A stretch of DNA of 64,000 nt, taken from positions 1 through 64,000 of the forward strand of contig NZ_CP115784.1 in assembly GCF_027913215.1 (NCBI RefSeq), in the 5' to 3' direction. Of the stretch, positions 29,863 through 37,846 are shown piece after piece (positions within the stretch are counted from its first letter, which is position 1; every line of letters begins with the position of its first letter). The position numbers were made by a program, and so were the translations under genes. The stretch comes from Paracoccus aerodenitrificans (GTDB lineage Bacteria; Pseudomonadota; Alphaproteobacteria; Rhodobacterales; Rhodobacteraceae). The notes under the pieces are model-generated. The model saw only the letters and a list, made by a program, of their open reading frames with translations, searched no databases and had not been told where the DNA came from.

Positions 29863-30114
29863 GATAATCTCCGGTTGGTCCCCACCGCGTCATGTCATCG
29901 CAAAGTAAAGGTTAATTGATGGTTTTATGCCAATATTGTGACACCGCCGTCAGCCCTATCACGACAGCAAATCAGCCCCGCCATTTGTGCTTTGCCGATG
30001 GGTAACGTGATAAGCAGTGCATTCCGGCGGTAAATTGGCGCATTATCATTTTTTGCTGGCGGTGGCATTATTGCCCCCTCCCGCGAAGGGAGGGGACCGT
30101 TTGTCGCAGTCGGA
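29863..30114. other. Intergenic stretch between sugar-binding protein and phoA
   Basis: This 252-bp stretch holds the phoA upstream region and a hairpin at 30075-30095. ABC permease or ATPase genes that would normally follow the binding-protein gene are absent here. No convincing ORF was found. Confidence 0.5.
30075..30095 (-). terminator. Hairpin after the sugar-binding protein gene
   Basis: A perfect 8-bp stem (30075-30082 with 30088-30095) closes a 5-nt loop 19 bases past the stop on the minus strand. No T-run follows, so it may be a processing or stability element that ends the binding-protein mRNA. Confidence 0.5.
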
Positions 30115-31371
30115 TCAGTTGGGCGCTTGCGGCGCGTACCAGCTTTCAAGCCCCTGCTGAAGCTTTGCGGTGATCTCTTCCGGCGTTGCGGTGCCCTTGA
30201 TGGCAGAGACCGCACCGCCCCAGGCTTCGTTTTCCAGATTCGGCGTGCCGCGTGACAGGATCTGGAAGAAGGAACGGATGGTTGATTCGCAGTCCTGACG
30301 CCATGACAGGAACTCTGCCGCCAGCGGGTCCTGTACTTCCAGCGGGTGTTTCGACAGCGAATAGAAGCCCGGCAGCGCGTTGGAATAGAGATTTGCGAAT
30401 TCCTCGGTCCCCAGCCATTCAAGGAAGATGCGGGCTTCTTCCGGGTGCTGCGCCGCGGCGTTCATGCCCATGCCGATATCGGTGTGATCCGAGATATAGC
30501 AGGTATCGCCCTCATTCTCGACAGGGGGGCGGAAGGCACCAAGTTCGAAATCCGCCTGCTGGTTAAAGCCCGAGATTTCCCAGCTTCCGGCGGGGAAAAT
30601 CGCAGCGCGGCCCAATGTGAACAGGTTCTGGCTGTCCGGGTAGGTCTGCGATTCATAGCCGTCCCCCAGATAATCGCCCCAACGCGACAACGCCCGGAAC
30701 GCCTTGACCCAGCCTTCATCGGTCAGCTTCCCCTCACCGCTGATCAGAGCCTGACGACCCTCTTCGCCCTTCCAGTAGGTCGGACCGATATTCTGTAGCC
30801 CCATTGTCGAGCTTTCCCACTGATCCGCCGTTCCAAGCGCCAGAGGGATATAGTTGCCGTCTTCCTTGATGGTTTCCAGCAGGGCGAAAAACTCTTCCTC
30901 TGTTTCGGGTTCTTCCAGCCCGAGCTCGTCGAAGATATCCTTATTGTAGATAAAGCCATGAATCGCCGCGGCCATCGGAACGCAGAATGTCTTTGAGCCG
31001 TCATCGGTGGACCATGCCGCAAGCGCACGGTCAGGGAAATCGGACAGCGCCTCCATCCCGGTCAGATCGGCAAGCTTGCCCTTCTCGAACAGCGACAGGG
31101 AAGCGTCGAACGGACGGCACGCGATCAGATCCCCTGCCGTGCCGCCATCCAGTTTGGAATTCAGCGCGGCATTGTATTTTGTCGGTGCGGTCGGGTCGAA
31201 TTTGACCTTGATCCCGGGATGTGCGGCCTCGAAGGCCGGGATGATCTGCTGCTGCCAGATCACCATATCGTCGTTGCGCCAGCTTTCGATGGTCAGTGTG
31301 ACATCATCAGCCAGAACCGGGCCTGCCAGCAGGGACGAGGTCAGCAGGATGGCGGTAATATTTCGGGGCAT
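30115..31371 (-). CDS. ABC transporter sugar-binding protein (extracellular family 1)
   Basis: The 418-residue product has a signal peptide (about 1-21, ending GPVLA-D) and the fold pattern of carbohydrate-binding family 1 proteins: LTIESWRNDDMVIWQQQIIPAFEAAHPGIKVKF near the start and AAIFPAGSWEISGFNQQADFELGAF in the second lobe. It would deliver a sugar to an ABC permease, but no permease or ATPase gene is adjacent. It is divergent from rpiR-murQ, which points to an amino sugar such as N-acetylmuramate or related peptidoglycan sugar as ligand; this is inference. Confidence 0.88.
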   Translation of the reverse strand: MPRNITAILLTSSLLAGPVLADDVTLTIESWRNDDMVIWQQQIIPAFEAAHPGIKVKFDPTAPTKYNAALNSKLDGGTAGDLIACRPFDASLSLFEKGKLADLTGMEALSDFPDRALAAWSTDDGSKTFCVPMAAAIHGFIYNKDIFDELGLEEPETEEEFFALLETIKEDGNYIPLALGTADQWESSTMGLQNIGPTYWKGEEGRQALISGEGKLTDEGWVKAFRALSRWGDYLGDGYESQTYPDSQNLFTLGRAAIFPAGSWEISGFNQQADFELGAFRPPVENEGDTCYISDHTDIGMGMNAAAQHPEEARIFLEWLGTEEFANLYSNALPGFYSLSKHPLEVQDPLAAEFLSWRQDCESTIRSFFQILSRGTPNLENEAWGGAVSAIKGTATPEEITAKLQQGLESWYAPQAPN

Positions 31372-31485
31372 GTTCGTCTTTCCTCCGTAAGATCCTTGTG
31401 GTCCGGGTCTCTGCCGCCCTTGGCCGGTCAGGCAGGCATGTACACTGCTGACGGGAGGGTGAGGCGGAGAATCCAGTCGCAGGAA

Positions 31486-31533
31486 TGAAAATAATTTTTG
31501 TATTGATAAACATCAAGTGAAAATATATTTACA
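31486..31533. promoter_or_regulatory. Divergent AT-rich control region with three palindromes
   Basis: Three inverted repeats lie side by side: around AAAATAATTTT (31488-31498), TTGATAAACATCAA (31503-31516) and TGAAAATATATTTACA (31518-31533). The first and last share TGAAAATA. RpiR-family operators are often A/T palindromes of this kind, so the RpiR protein is the likely binder. On the minus strand TTGATG (31516-31511), 17 bp and TATTTT (31493-31488) form a promoter for the binding-protein gene that overlaps all three elements. TATATT at 31524-31529 could be the -10 of rpiR. Confidence 0.6.
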
Positions 31534-31633
31534 AACATGAAGATGATGAACTGCCCATCACGGCAATGCAGGGGGTTACGGCAGTGCTGTTCCGCTTGCG
31601 CTGCATGACAGGCGCTGATGTGGTCGAACGGGA

Positions 31634-31657
31634 ATCCGCGCCCGCATTGGCGCGGAT
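31634..31657 (+). repeat. Hairpin just before rpiR
   Basis: ATCCGCGCC (31634-31642) pairs perfectly with GGCGCGGAT (31649-31657) around a 6-nt loop. It ends 20 bases before the rpiR start, directly upstream of the GTGGAGGCAAGG ribosome-binding region, so it may affect translation or stability. Confidence 0.45.
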
Positions 31658-31677
31658 AAACGTGGAGGCAAGGCAAG

Positions 31678-32571
31678 ATGACGGATGATCTCTCGAAAAC
31701 TGCCGGCACCAGCCTGACGATGCGGCTGGACGCCTGCATGACATCATTATCCAGATCCGAGCAGGCGATCGGTCGCATCATTCTGGACGCGCCTTTACGG
31801 GTCGCGAATATGACCATCTCGGAACTGGCGCGATCCGCCGGCACCTCCGAAGCGACCGTGACTCGGTTCTGCCGCCGCCTCGGTCTGCCCGGGTATGCAC
31901 AGCTTCGCCTGCAACTTGCCGCGCAGGCGGATCACAGCCGCAGCGATTTTCGTCCGGGGCTGTCCCTGACCGACGATATCGGCGCCGAGGATACGCTTGC
32001 CGATATCGTCCAGAAAACCGCCTTCTCTGATATCCGCGCCGCGGAAGAAACCGTCGCACAGCTTGACCTGTCGCAGCTTGAACAGTTGGTAGACGCGATC
32101 CGCGCGGCCAAACGCGTGGTGGTTTTCGGCGTCGGAGCGCTTGGCCCGGTCGTGCAGGACATTACCCAGAAACTGTTCCGCATCGATGTGCATGTTTCCG
32201 GCTGGAACGATATCCACAACGCCCTCTCGGCGGTATCGATGTTGGAAAAGGGGGATGTGGTTCTGGTCCTGACCCATTCCGGGCGCACCGTCGAAGGTAT
32301 CGAACTTCTGTCCAAAGCAGGCGAGCGCAAAGCCCATCGTGCTGTGGTGACCAGCAATCCGCTGTCCGATTCCGCCCTTCTGGCGGACACCGTCCTGATC
32401 TCGGCTGCACGCGAGACCTTGTTCCGCAATGGCGGCATGGCCTCGCGCATGGCGCAGCAGATCATTCTCGATTGTCTTTTCGTCGCTCTGGCACATCGCC
32501 AGTTCGACCGCGTCAGCGAACTGTTTGCTGAAGCGCATGATGCCGTACGTCAACACCGCAAGGAAAACTGA
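31678..32571 (+). CDS. RpiR/MurR-family transcriptional regulator
   Basis: The 297-residue product has an N-terminal RpiR-type helix-turn-helix (about 20-80: MTISELARSAGTSEATVTRFCRRLGLPGYAQLRLQL) and a C-terminal SIS sugar-phosphate binding domain (VVVFGVGALGPVVQDITQKLFRI, LVLTHSGRTVEGIELL). It directly precedes murQ with a 1-base gap, so it probably senses MurNAc 6-phosphate or a related sugar phosphate and controls murQ and the divergent binding-protein gene. Start follows GGAGGCAAGGCAAG. Confidence 0.9.
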   Translation: MTDDLSKTAGTSLTMRLDACMTSLSRSEQAIGRIILDAPLRVANMTISELARSAGTSEATVTRFCRRLGLPGYAQLRLQLAAQADHSRSDFRPGLSLTDDIGAEDTLADIVQKTAFSDIRAAEETVAQLDLSQLEQLVDAIRAAKRVVVFGVGALGPVVQDITQKLFRIDVHVSGWNDIHNALSAVSMLEKGDVVLVLTHSGRTVEGIELLSKAGERKAHRAVVTSNPLSDSALLADTVLISAARETLFRNGGMASRMAQQIILDCLFVALAHRQFDRVSELFAEAHDAVRQHRKEN

Positions 32572-32572
32572 T

Positions 32573-33499
32573 ATGAAGACCACTGACAATTCCGTCCTGA
32601 GCGATAACGGGACCGAAGGCCGGAACCCCCGCAGCTTCGAGATCGACCGGATGTCGCCTCTGGGCGTGCTGGAACTGATCAATGATGAAGATGCCGGCGT
32701 CGCGGCAGTTGTCAGAACGGCTCTCCCGGTCCTTTCCGAGGCCGTTGATGAGGCCGAAAAGCGCTTCCGCCGGGGCGGCAATGTGCATTATTTCGGGGCA
32801 GGGACTTCCGGTCGCTTCGGCGTGCTGGATTCAGCCGAAATCCCGCCGACTTTCGGTATTCCGGGACACCGCTTCACAGCCCATCTGGCGGGTGGCGAGG
32901 ATGCCATGATCCATGCGGTCGAAGCCGCCGAGGATGACGAACAGGAAGGACAGGCCGCCGCAGCCGCTCTGGGACCCGACGATATCGCAATCGGCATCAC
33001 TGCCAGCGGATCGACGCCTTATGTGGGAGCTGCGCTGCGCACGGCCAGATCCTCGGGGGCGATGACGCTGTTGCTGTCCTCGAATGAGGATACGTCGTTC
33101 CGTGCTTTCTCGGATTTTGTCGCGGTGCTGGATACCGGGAATGAGGTGCTCAGCGGTTCGACCCGCATGAAGGCGGCGACGGCACAGAAAATGGCGCTGA
33201 CTGCTTTCTCGACCACGCTGATGGTCAGGCTGGGGCGGACCTATTCGAATCTGATGGTAGATGTGGTGCCGTTCAATGCCAAGCTGCGGCGCCGGTCCCT
33301 GGCCATCCTGCGCCATGCCGCGGATCTGGATGAGAGCACAGCGGCGGAAATCATGAAAAAGGCCGACGGAGAGCTGAAACTTGCGATCGTCATGGGGATC
33401 GCCAAGACAGATGCGCCGACAGCGCGCACGGCGCTTCAGCAGGCTGGCGGCGTTGCGTACCGTGCTATCGGGTCGCTGCTGACGGAAAAATCTGCGTGA
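32573..33499 (+). CDS. murQ: N-acetylmuramic acid 6-phosphate etherase
   Basis: MurQ cleaves the lactyl ether of MurNAc 6-phosphate to give GlcNAc 6-phosphate and D-lactate in peptidoglycan recycling. The 308-residue product has the SIS-domain signature GAGTSGRFGVLDSAEIPPTFG near 69-89 and GITASGSTPYVGAAL, then TRMKAATAQKMALTAFST. The start MKTTDNS lies 1 base after the rpiR stop, with AAGGAAAA as ribosome-binding site; an earlier in-frame start inside rpiR is rejected. No anhydro-MurNAc kinase gene is nearby. Confidence 0.95.
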   Translation: MKTTDNSVLSDNGTEGRNPRSFEIDRMSPLGVLELINDEDAGVAAVVRTALPVLSEAVDEAEKRFRRGGNVHYFGAGTSGRFGVLDSAEIPPTFGIPGHRFTAHLAGGEDAMIHAVEAAEDDEQEGQAAAAALGPDDIAIGITASGSTPYVGAALRTARSSGAMTLLLSSNEDTSFRAFSDFVAVLDTGNEVLSGSTRMKAATAQKMALTAFSTTLMVRLGRTYSNLMVDVVPFNAKLRRRSLAILRHAADLDESTAAEIMKKADGELKLAIVMGIAKTDAPTARTALQQAGGVAYRAIGSLLTEKSA

Positions 33500-33514
33500 T
33501 TGCCTTGAGGGAGG

Positions 33515-33535
33515 GCAGGCATTGGCGGTGCCTGC
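33515..33535 (+). terminator. Terminator hairpin after murQ
   Basis: A perfect 7-bp stem (33515-33521 with 33529-33535) with a 7-nt loop is followed by TTTCCTTT. It lies 15 bases past the murQ stop. Confidence 0.65.
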
Positions 33536-33617
33536 TTTCCTTTGCCCAGGACGCCCCTCAAAGCGAATGCCAGTGGTCGGGCAGTTGCCCTGACATGACG
33601 TTCAGTTTTGGAGAAAA

Positions 33618-33701
33618 TGGTGGGCGACCCTGGAATCGAACCAGGCATGGGTCTCCCCGGCGGAGTTACAGTCCGCTGCCGCACCTTGCAGCACGTCGCC
33701 C
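33618..33701 (-). tRNA. tRNA-Tyr (anticodon GUA)
   Basis: On the minus strand GGGCGAC opens the acceptor stem and GTCGCCC-ACCA closes it. The anticodon loop CTGTAAC has GTA at 33669-33667, a long variable arm as expected for bacterial tRNA-Tyr, and a TTCGATT T-loop. The encoded CCA is at 33620-33618. It is divergent from rlmB. Confidence 0.95.
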
Positions 33702-33832
33702 GCCGAGCCTTCGGCGTGGGGGGTGGAATAAGCGTGGTGGCGCGGGGCGTCAAGCAGGAATTACTGTCTGTTTGCATGATGCTTGCCAGCAGGGGGCGGG
33801 ATGGCGCAGAAGGGCGGGAAAAGGGGAACCGC

Positions 33833-34633
33833 ATGGCAGAACGGAAAAACCGCAAACCTGACTGGGTGATTGCGAAGGAACGCGCGAAGAAGGCCTCGGC
33901 TGCGGAAACGATCTGGTTATTCGGGCTTCACGCCGTCCGTGATGCGCTTGCCAATCCCGCACGAGAGAAGCTGCGTCTGGTGGTGACGCAAAACGCGCTC
34001 GACCGGCTTGGCGATGTCTTCGGGATGGAGCCTGAGATCACCGATGCCCGCGTTTTCGACCGTGTGGTCGGACTGCCCCCGGACAGCGTGCATCAGGGCT
34101 GTGCGCTTGAGGTCAGGCCGCTGTCATGGGGCAGCCTTGACGAGATCGCCGTGACGGGCGCGGGGCGGCCCATCATCGTTGCGCTCGACCGGGTGACGGA
34201 CCCGCATAATGTGGGCGCGATCCTGCGCTCGGCCGAGGTGTTCGGTGCCCGCGCTGTCATCGCTCCTGCTCGCCACACCGCGCCCGAGACAGGGGCGCTT
34301 GCCAAAACCGCCTCTGGTGCGCTTGAGCGGCAGCCCTATCTGCGGATCGGCAATCTTGCCGACGCGCTGATTCAGCTCAAGGATGTCGGCTATGTGGTGA
34401 TCGGCCTCGCCGGAGAGGCCGACAGCCCGCTTGAGGACGTGCTGGAACAGGCTGATAACAGGCCCGTCTGCATTGTTCTTGGGGCTGAAGGTCCGGGGCT
34501 GAGGGAAAAGACCCGGGAGACATGCGATTATCTTGCGCAGATCGCTTTTGCGGGCCAGTTCGGCTCGCTGAACGTGTCGAATGCGGCGGCTATTTCGCTT
34601 TATGCCACCGCACGACGCTTCACATCAGGTTGA
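33833..34633 (+). CDS. rlmB: 23S rRNA/tRNA 2'-O-ribose methyltransferase, TrmH/RlmB family
   Basis: The 266-residue SPOUT-class enzyme has an N-terminal substrate-binding domain (IWLFGLHAVRDALANPAREKLRL) and the knotted SAM-binding domain with DRVTDPHNVGAILRSAEVFGA, LGAEGPGL and LNVSNAAAISLYAT, all diagnostic. It probably makes Gm2251 in 23S rRNA. The start MAERKNRK follows AAAGGGGAACCGC; reading further upstream would run through the tRNA-Tyr gene and is rejected. RlmB rather than another TrmH paralogue is likely but not certain. Confidence 0.9.
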   Translation: MAERKNRKPDWVIAKERAKKASAAETIWLFGLHAVRDALANPAREKLRLVVTQNALDRLGDVFGMEPEITDARVFDRVVGLPPDSVHQGCALEVRPLSWGSLDEIAVTGAGRPIIVALDRVTDPHNVGAILRSAEVFGARAVIAPARHTAPETGALAKTASGALERQPYLRIGNLADALIQLKDVGYVVIGLAGEADSPLEDVLEQADNRPVCIVLGAEGPGLREKTRETCDYLAQIAFAGQFGSLNVSNAAAISLYATARRFTSG

Positions 34634-34652
34634 GAGAGAGGGCCGAATCATG

Positions 34653-34679
34653 GACATGGCACGGCGTCGCTGCCATGTC
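34653..34679. repeat. Inverted repeat between rlmB and the YHS gene
   Basis: GACATGGC (34653-34660) and GCCATGTC (34672-34679) form a perfect 8-bp stem with an 11-nt loop, 22 bases before the YHS gene. No T-run follows. It could be an operator or leader hairpin. Confidence 0.4.
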
Positions 34680-34701
34680 ATATCTGAACCTGTAGCGGCG
34701 A

Positions 34702-35127
34702 ATGATGATCTTGACTCCCCTGAAAGCCACAGCGACGGCCCTTATTCTTTGCCTGCCCCTTGGGGCGATGGCTCAGGAATGGGCGTTGGGAGGTTATGAT
34801 CCCGTCGCCTATGTGACCGATGAAAGCGCGGTTCCCGGGCGCGGGGATATCGTGACAAGCTGGCGCGGCAAGGTATACCACTTCGCGTCCGAGACCCACC
34901 GCAGCCTGTTCGAGGCAAATCCCCGGGCATATGTGCCCGGATTTAACGGTTTATGCGTGGTCGCGATCAGCGAAGGACGTACCGAACCGGGGGATCCTCG
35001 CGAATTCGTGATAATCGGCAAAAGGGTATATCTCGCCGGTTCAGCGGAACGGAAGCAGCGCCTGCTGGAAAATCCGCGCGAAATACTGATGAAGGCGAAG
35101 GGGATGTGGCTGAAACTTCGTCCTTGA
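34702..35127 (+). CDS. Exported YHS-domain protein
   Basis: The 141-residue product has a signal peptide (about 1-24, ending LGAMA-Q) and a short YHS domain: GGYDPVAYVTDESAVPGRGDIVTSWRGKVYHFASETHRSLFEANP. YHS domains are often linked to metal binding in heavy-metal ATPases and periplasmic proteins, but the function of this exported group is unknown. Two ATG codons (34702, 34705) are equally possible. A terminator follows at 35251. Overlapping reading in another frame (34650-34799) is rejected. Confidence 0.85.
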   Translation: MMILTPLKATATALILCLPLGAMAQEWALGGYDPVAYVTDESAVPGRGDIVTSWRGKVYHFASETHRSLFEANPRAYVPGFNGLCVVAISEGRTEPGDPREFVIIGKRVYLAGSAERKQRLLENPREILMKAKGMWLKLRP

Positions 35128-35250
35128 CGCCTCTGTGATCACGAAAGCGCGACAGCTCTTGGAAATCGCGAATCGCACCCCATATTGGGTATACGGGCGC
35201 GTTGCCACGGAACGGCCGCGCTCAGATCACTGTCCCTCGTTCCGCGACTT

Positions 35251-35280
35251 GCGCCCGGCCATACGGTCCGGGCGCTTTTT
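35251..35280 (+). terminator. Rho-independent terminator after the YHS gene
   Basis: GCGCCCGG (35251-35258) pairs with CCGGGCGC (35268-35275), followed by TTTTT (35276-35280). It is 124 bases past the YHS stop and 30 bases before the CoA-binding gene, so it separates the two. Confidence 0.8.
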
Positions 35281-35309
35281 CTATGAGAGGGGTCAGAAGG
35301 AGGATTTAC

Positions 35310-35729
35310 ATGGCTGACACAGAGATTATTCGCCGCATCAAAGACGAAACCAGGACGATTGCCGTGGTCGGGCTTTCGCCGAAAAAGGATCGTCCAAGCT
35401 GGGGTGTGGCCCGTTTTTTGCAGAATCAGGGCTATCGGATCATTCCGGTGAATCCCGAACATGCCGGGCAGGAGATCCTCGGCCAGACAGTCTATGCCGA
35501 TCTCAGCGCGATTCCCGCCGATGCAAAGGTCGATATGGTGGATATTTTCCGCCGCCCAGACGCTGTTGCGGCCATCGTGTCCGAAGCGATTGCGACGCTG
35601 CCGGATCTCAAATTCATCTGGATGCAGCTTGGTGTCACCAATGCCGAAGCCGCCGCAGAGGCGGAATCCGCCGGAAAGATCGTCGTGCAGGACAGATGCC
35701 CGAAGATAGAGTTTCCCCGCCTGTCCTGA
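35310..35729 (+). CDS. CoA-binding domain protein (YccU-like)
   Basis: The 139-residue product is a single Rossmann-type CoA-binding domain, with TIAVVGLSPKKDRPSWGVARFLQNQGYRIIPVNP at the start, DIFRRPDAV in the middle and VVQDRCPKIEFPRL at the end. Such proteins are widespread, and their role is not settled. A textbook ribosome-binding site, AAGGAGGATTTAC, precedes the ATG. It converges with the TTT transporter operon. Confidence 0.9.
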   Translation: MADTEIIRRIKDETRTIAVVGLSPKKDRPSWGVARFLQNQGYRIIPVNPEHAGQEILGQTVYADLSAIPADAKVDMVDIFRRPDAVAAIVSEAIATLPDLKFIWMQLGVTNAEAAAEAESAGKIVVQDRCPKIEFPRLS

Positions 35730-35740
35730 TAGTCCGGGGA

Positions 35741-35795
35741 CGCGGATCGCTGTCTGATACAGTCTGATCCGCGCCAGCGGGGCGGTTGTCCCGCT
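35741..35795. terminator. Double hairpin between convergent genes
   Basis: The first hairpin pairs CGCGGATC (35741-35748) with GATCCGCG (35766-35773) and has an inner CTGT/ACAG pair. A second, AGCGGG (35776-35781)/CCCGCT (35790-35795), follows and is trailed by TTGCC. The 91-bp region separates two convergent genes and probably serves as a bidirectional stop. Confidence 0.6.
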
Positions 35796-35820
35796 TTGCC
35801 CGGTTTTTGGTGATCCCGCC

Positions 35821-37347
35821 TCAGTCCTCGGTCGGATCGGTTCCTGCGGTGCCGCTGCGGCGGGCTGCGACACGGCTCATGATGCTGGGCAGGAACAATG
35901 CCGCTGCGGCCAGAACATACAGGAAGATCGCTTTGCCGGATGCGATCAGGATCGACCAGTCCCCGCCCGAGACTGACAGTGCACGGCGCAGATTGTTTTC
36001 GAACAGCGCACCAAGCACCACGCCCAGAATGACCGGAGCAAGCGAGAAGTCGAATTTCCGCAGCAGCCATCCCAGAACGCCGAAGCCAATGACCAGATAC
36101 AGGTCGAACGCGTTGCCGACGACAGAATACACCCCGACAAAGGACAGAAGCGCGATCAGCGGGATCAGATAGCTTTGCGGTAGCGTCAGGATGCGGGCGA
36201 ACAGACCGACCAGAGGCAGGTTGATGATCAGCAGCGCCACATTGCCGACATACATCGAGGCAATCAGACCCCATGCGATTTCCGGCCTTTGCTGGAACAT
36301 CAGCGGGCCGGGCTGGATGTTGAACATCAGCAGAGCACCCAGAAGGATCGCCGTCGTCCCTGAACCGGGAATCCCAAGCGTCAGCATCGGCACCATCGCG
36401 CCACCTGCGCTTGCGTTATTCGCTGCTTCGGGTGCGACCAGCCCTTTCGGGTTGCCGGTGCCGAATGTAGCGCCCTCACGTCCCGCAATCCGCTTCTCGG
36501 TGCCATAGGTCACTGCCGAGGCCACCGAAGCGCCGGTGCCGGGCAGAACCCCGATGATGAAGCCGATCAGCGACGAACGCAGCATCGCCCATTTCGTCAG
36601 CATCAGATCTTTCCAGGTCACGAAGCTTTTCCCGACCGGAAGGATTTCCAGCTTGCCGGTCATCTGCGCCTCGATCAGATGCAGAAGCTCTCCGATCCCG
36701 AACAGGCCGATCACGATGATCAGAAAGTCGATCCCTGCAAGAATGTCGTGAACGCCGAAAACATAGCGCTCCACCCCGGTATTGGCGTCGATCCCGATCG
36801 TGGCGATCATCAGGCCCAGAACCGCGCCGATCAGCGTCTTGACCGCGTTGCGACCGACCAGAGATGCCAGTGCCGAAAACGCAAAGACCATCAGCGCCAC
36901 ATATTCCGCCGGGCCGAAAGTCACGCCGAACCGCGAGAGGGCCGGGGCGAACAGGGTCAGTAGGATCACCGCGATGGTGCCGCCGACAAAGGAGGCAACG
37001 GCAGAAAGGGCCAGAGCGCGGCCAGCCTCACCCTTCTTGGCCATCGGGTTGCCGTCCAGCGTGGTCATGATCGCACCGGCATCGCCCGGCACGTTCAGCA
37101 GGATCGAACTGATCCGCCCGCCATATTCCGCGCCATAATAGATCCCGGCCAGCAGGATCAGCGCCGATTCCGGCGGCAGTTGCAGCGAATAGGCAATCGG
37201 TAGCAGGATCGCCACGCCGTTGATCGGGCCAAGACCAGGCAGCGCACCGATAAGTGTGCCTGCGAAACAGCCAAACAGAACAAGCGCAAGGTTCAGCGGG
37301 TCAAAGACGACCCCGAAGCCCTGCATCAAAGAGTTGATCGCTTCCAT
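35821..37347 (-). CDS. tctA: Tripartite tricarboxylate transporter, large membrane subunit
   Basis: TctA is the 12-segment channel subunit of secondary transporters that take up citrate-like or aromatic acids using a periplasmic binding protein. The 508-residue product has the family signature GTLIGALPGLGPINGVAILLP near 28-48 and IGVLPGTGASVASAVTYGTEKR in the middle. It starts 10 bases after the tctB stop and is the last gene of an abrB-tctC-tctB-tctA run. Start MEAINSL is preceded by GAGGGGGCCCGC. Confidence 0.94.
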   Translation of the reverse strand: MEAINSLMQGFGVVFDPLNLALVLFGCFAGTLIGALPGLGPINGVAILLPIAYSLQLPPESALILLAGIYYGAEYGGRISSILLNVPGDAGAIMTTLDGNPMAKKGEAGRALALSAVASFVGGTIAVILLTLFAPALSRFGVTFGPAEYVALMVFAFSALASLVGRNAVKTLIGAVLGLMIATIGIDANTGVERYVFGVHDILAGIDFLIIVIGLFGIGELLHLIEAQMTGKLEILPVGKSFVTWKDLMLTKWAMLRSSLIGFIIGVLPGTGASVASAVTYGTEKRIAGREGATFGTGNPKGLVAPEAANNASAGGAMVPMLTLGIPGSGTTAILLGALLMFNIQPGPLMFQQRPEIAWGLIASMYVGNVALLIINLPLVGLFARILTLPQSYLIPLIALLSFVGVYSVVGNAFDLYLVIGFGVLGWLLRKFDFSLAPVILGVVLGALFENNLRRALSVSGGDWSILIASGKAIFLYVLAAAALFLPSIMSRVAARRSGTAGTDPTED

Positions 37348-37357
37348 GCGGGCCCCC

Positions 37358-37789
37358 TCAGAAAGAAATAAGTCCTGCCGGAACCTGAAGGTCCAGCACA
37401 TGTTCGAACAGCACCCATCCGCCGATTCCCGCGATTGCCGCGAAGATGGCCGAGCCGCGCAGGGATGCGCCGCAATACCATGCCATCAGCCCGCCGAAGA
37501 TCAGGGTGGACAGCAGATAGCCAAGCGGCTCGAACGCCATCGCATAGACAATCAGCCCGGCAAGACAGACCGCCAGCTTGCGCAGGCTGCTTGCATCGCC
37601 CCAATCCGGGTCGGGGTCCGGTTTCATAATGACGATGATGGCGCAGATGCCCAGAACGAACGACAGCAGTTTCGGCCAGCTTTCCGGGCCAAGCGGATCG
37701 TACTGGAAGGGCGCCTTTATCGTAAACGCAATCGCACCATAAAAAATAGCTAGCGCTAACAGTGCCAGTCCAAGGACTCTGTCCGCCAT
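37358..37789 (-). CDS. tctB: Tripartite tricarboxylate transporter, small membrane subunit
   Basis: TctB is the small membrane partner of TctA. The 143-residue product has four hydrophobic segments (about 6-26, 42-60, 76-92, 100-135) and the family pattern. The ATG at 37789 lies 7 bases after TTGGAGA, so a longer TTG start at 37801 is rejected. It lies between tctC and tctA on the same strand; a strong hairpin separates it from tctC. Confidence 0.9.
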   Translation of the reverse strand: MADRVLGLALLALAIFYGAIAFTIKAPFQYDPLGPESWPKLLSFVLGICAIIVIMKPDPDPDWGDASSLRKLAVCLAGLIVYAMAFEPLGYLLSTLIFGGLMAWYCGASLRGSAIFAAIAGIGGWVLFEHVLDLQVPAGLISF

Positions 37790-37814
37790 CGCAGTCTCCA
37801 ATATTGTTGGTGAA

Positions 37815-37839
37815 GCGGCCCGGTTATGCTCCGGGCCGC
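37815..37839 (-). repeat. Intercistronic hairpin between tctC and tctB
   Basis: GCGGCCCGG (37815-37823) pairs perfectly with CCGGGCCGC (37831-37839) around a 7-nt loop, directly after the tctC stop on the minus strand. No T-run follows. Such hairpins commonly stabilise the upstream mRNA, so the binding protein may be made in excess over the membrane subunits. Confidence 0.6.
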
Positions 37840-37846
37840 CTGTTGC

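Noticed and set aside
29863..29930. PhoB box upstream of phoA
   Set aside because: Only single TGTCAT-like fragments occur, not two repeats with 11-bp spacing.
34650..34799. A 49-codon ORF overlapping the YHS gene start
   Set aside because: It overlaps the signal peptide of a well-supported gene in another frame and has no recognisable features.
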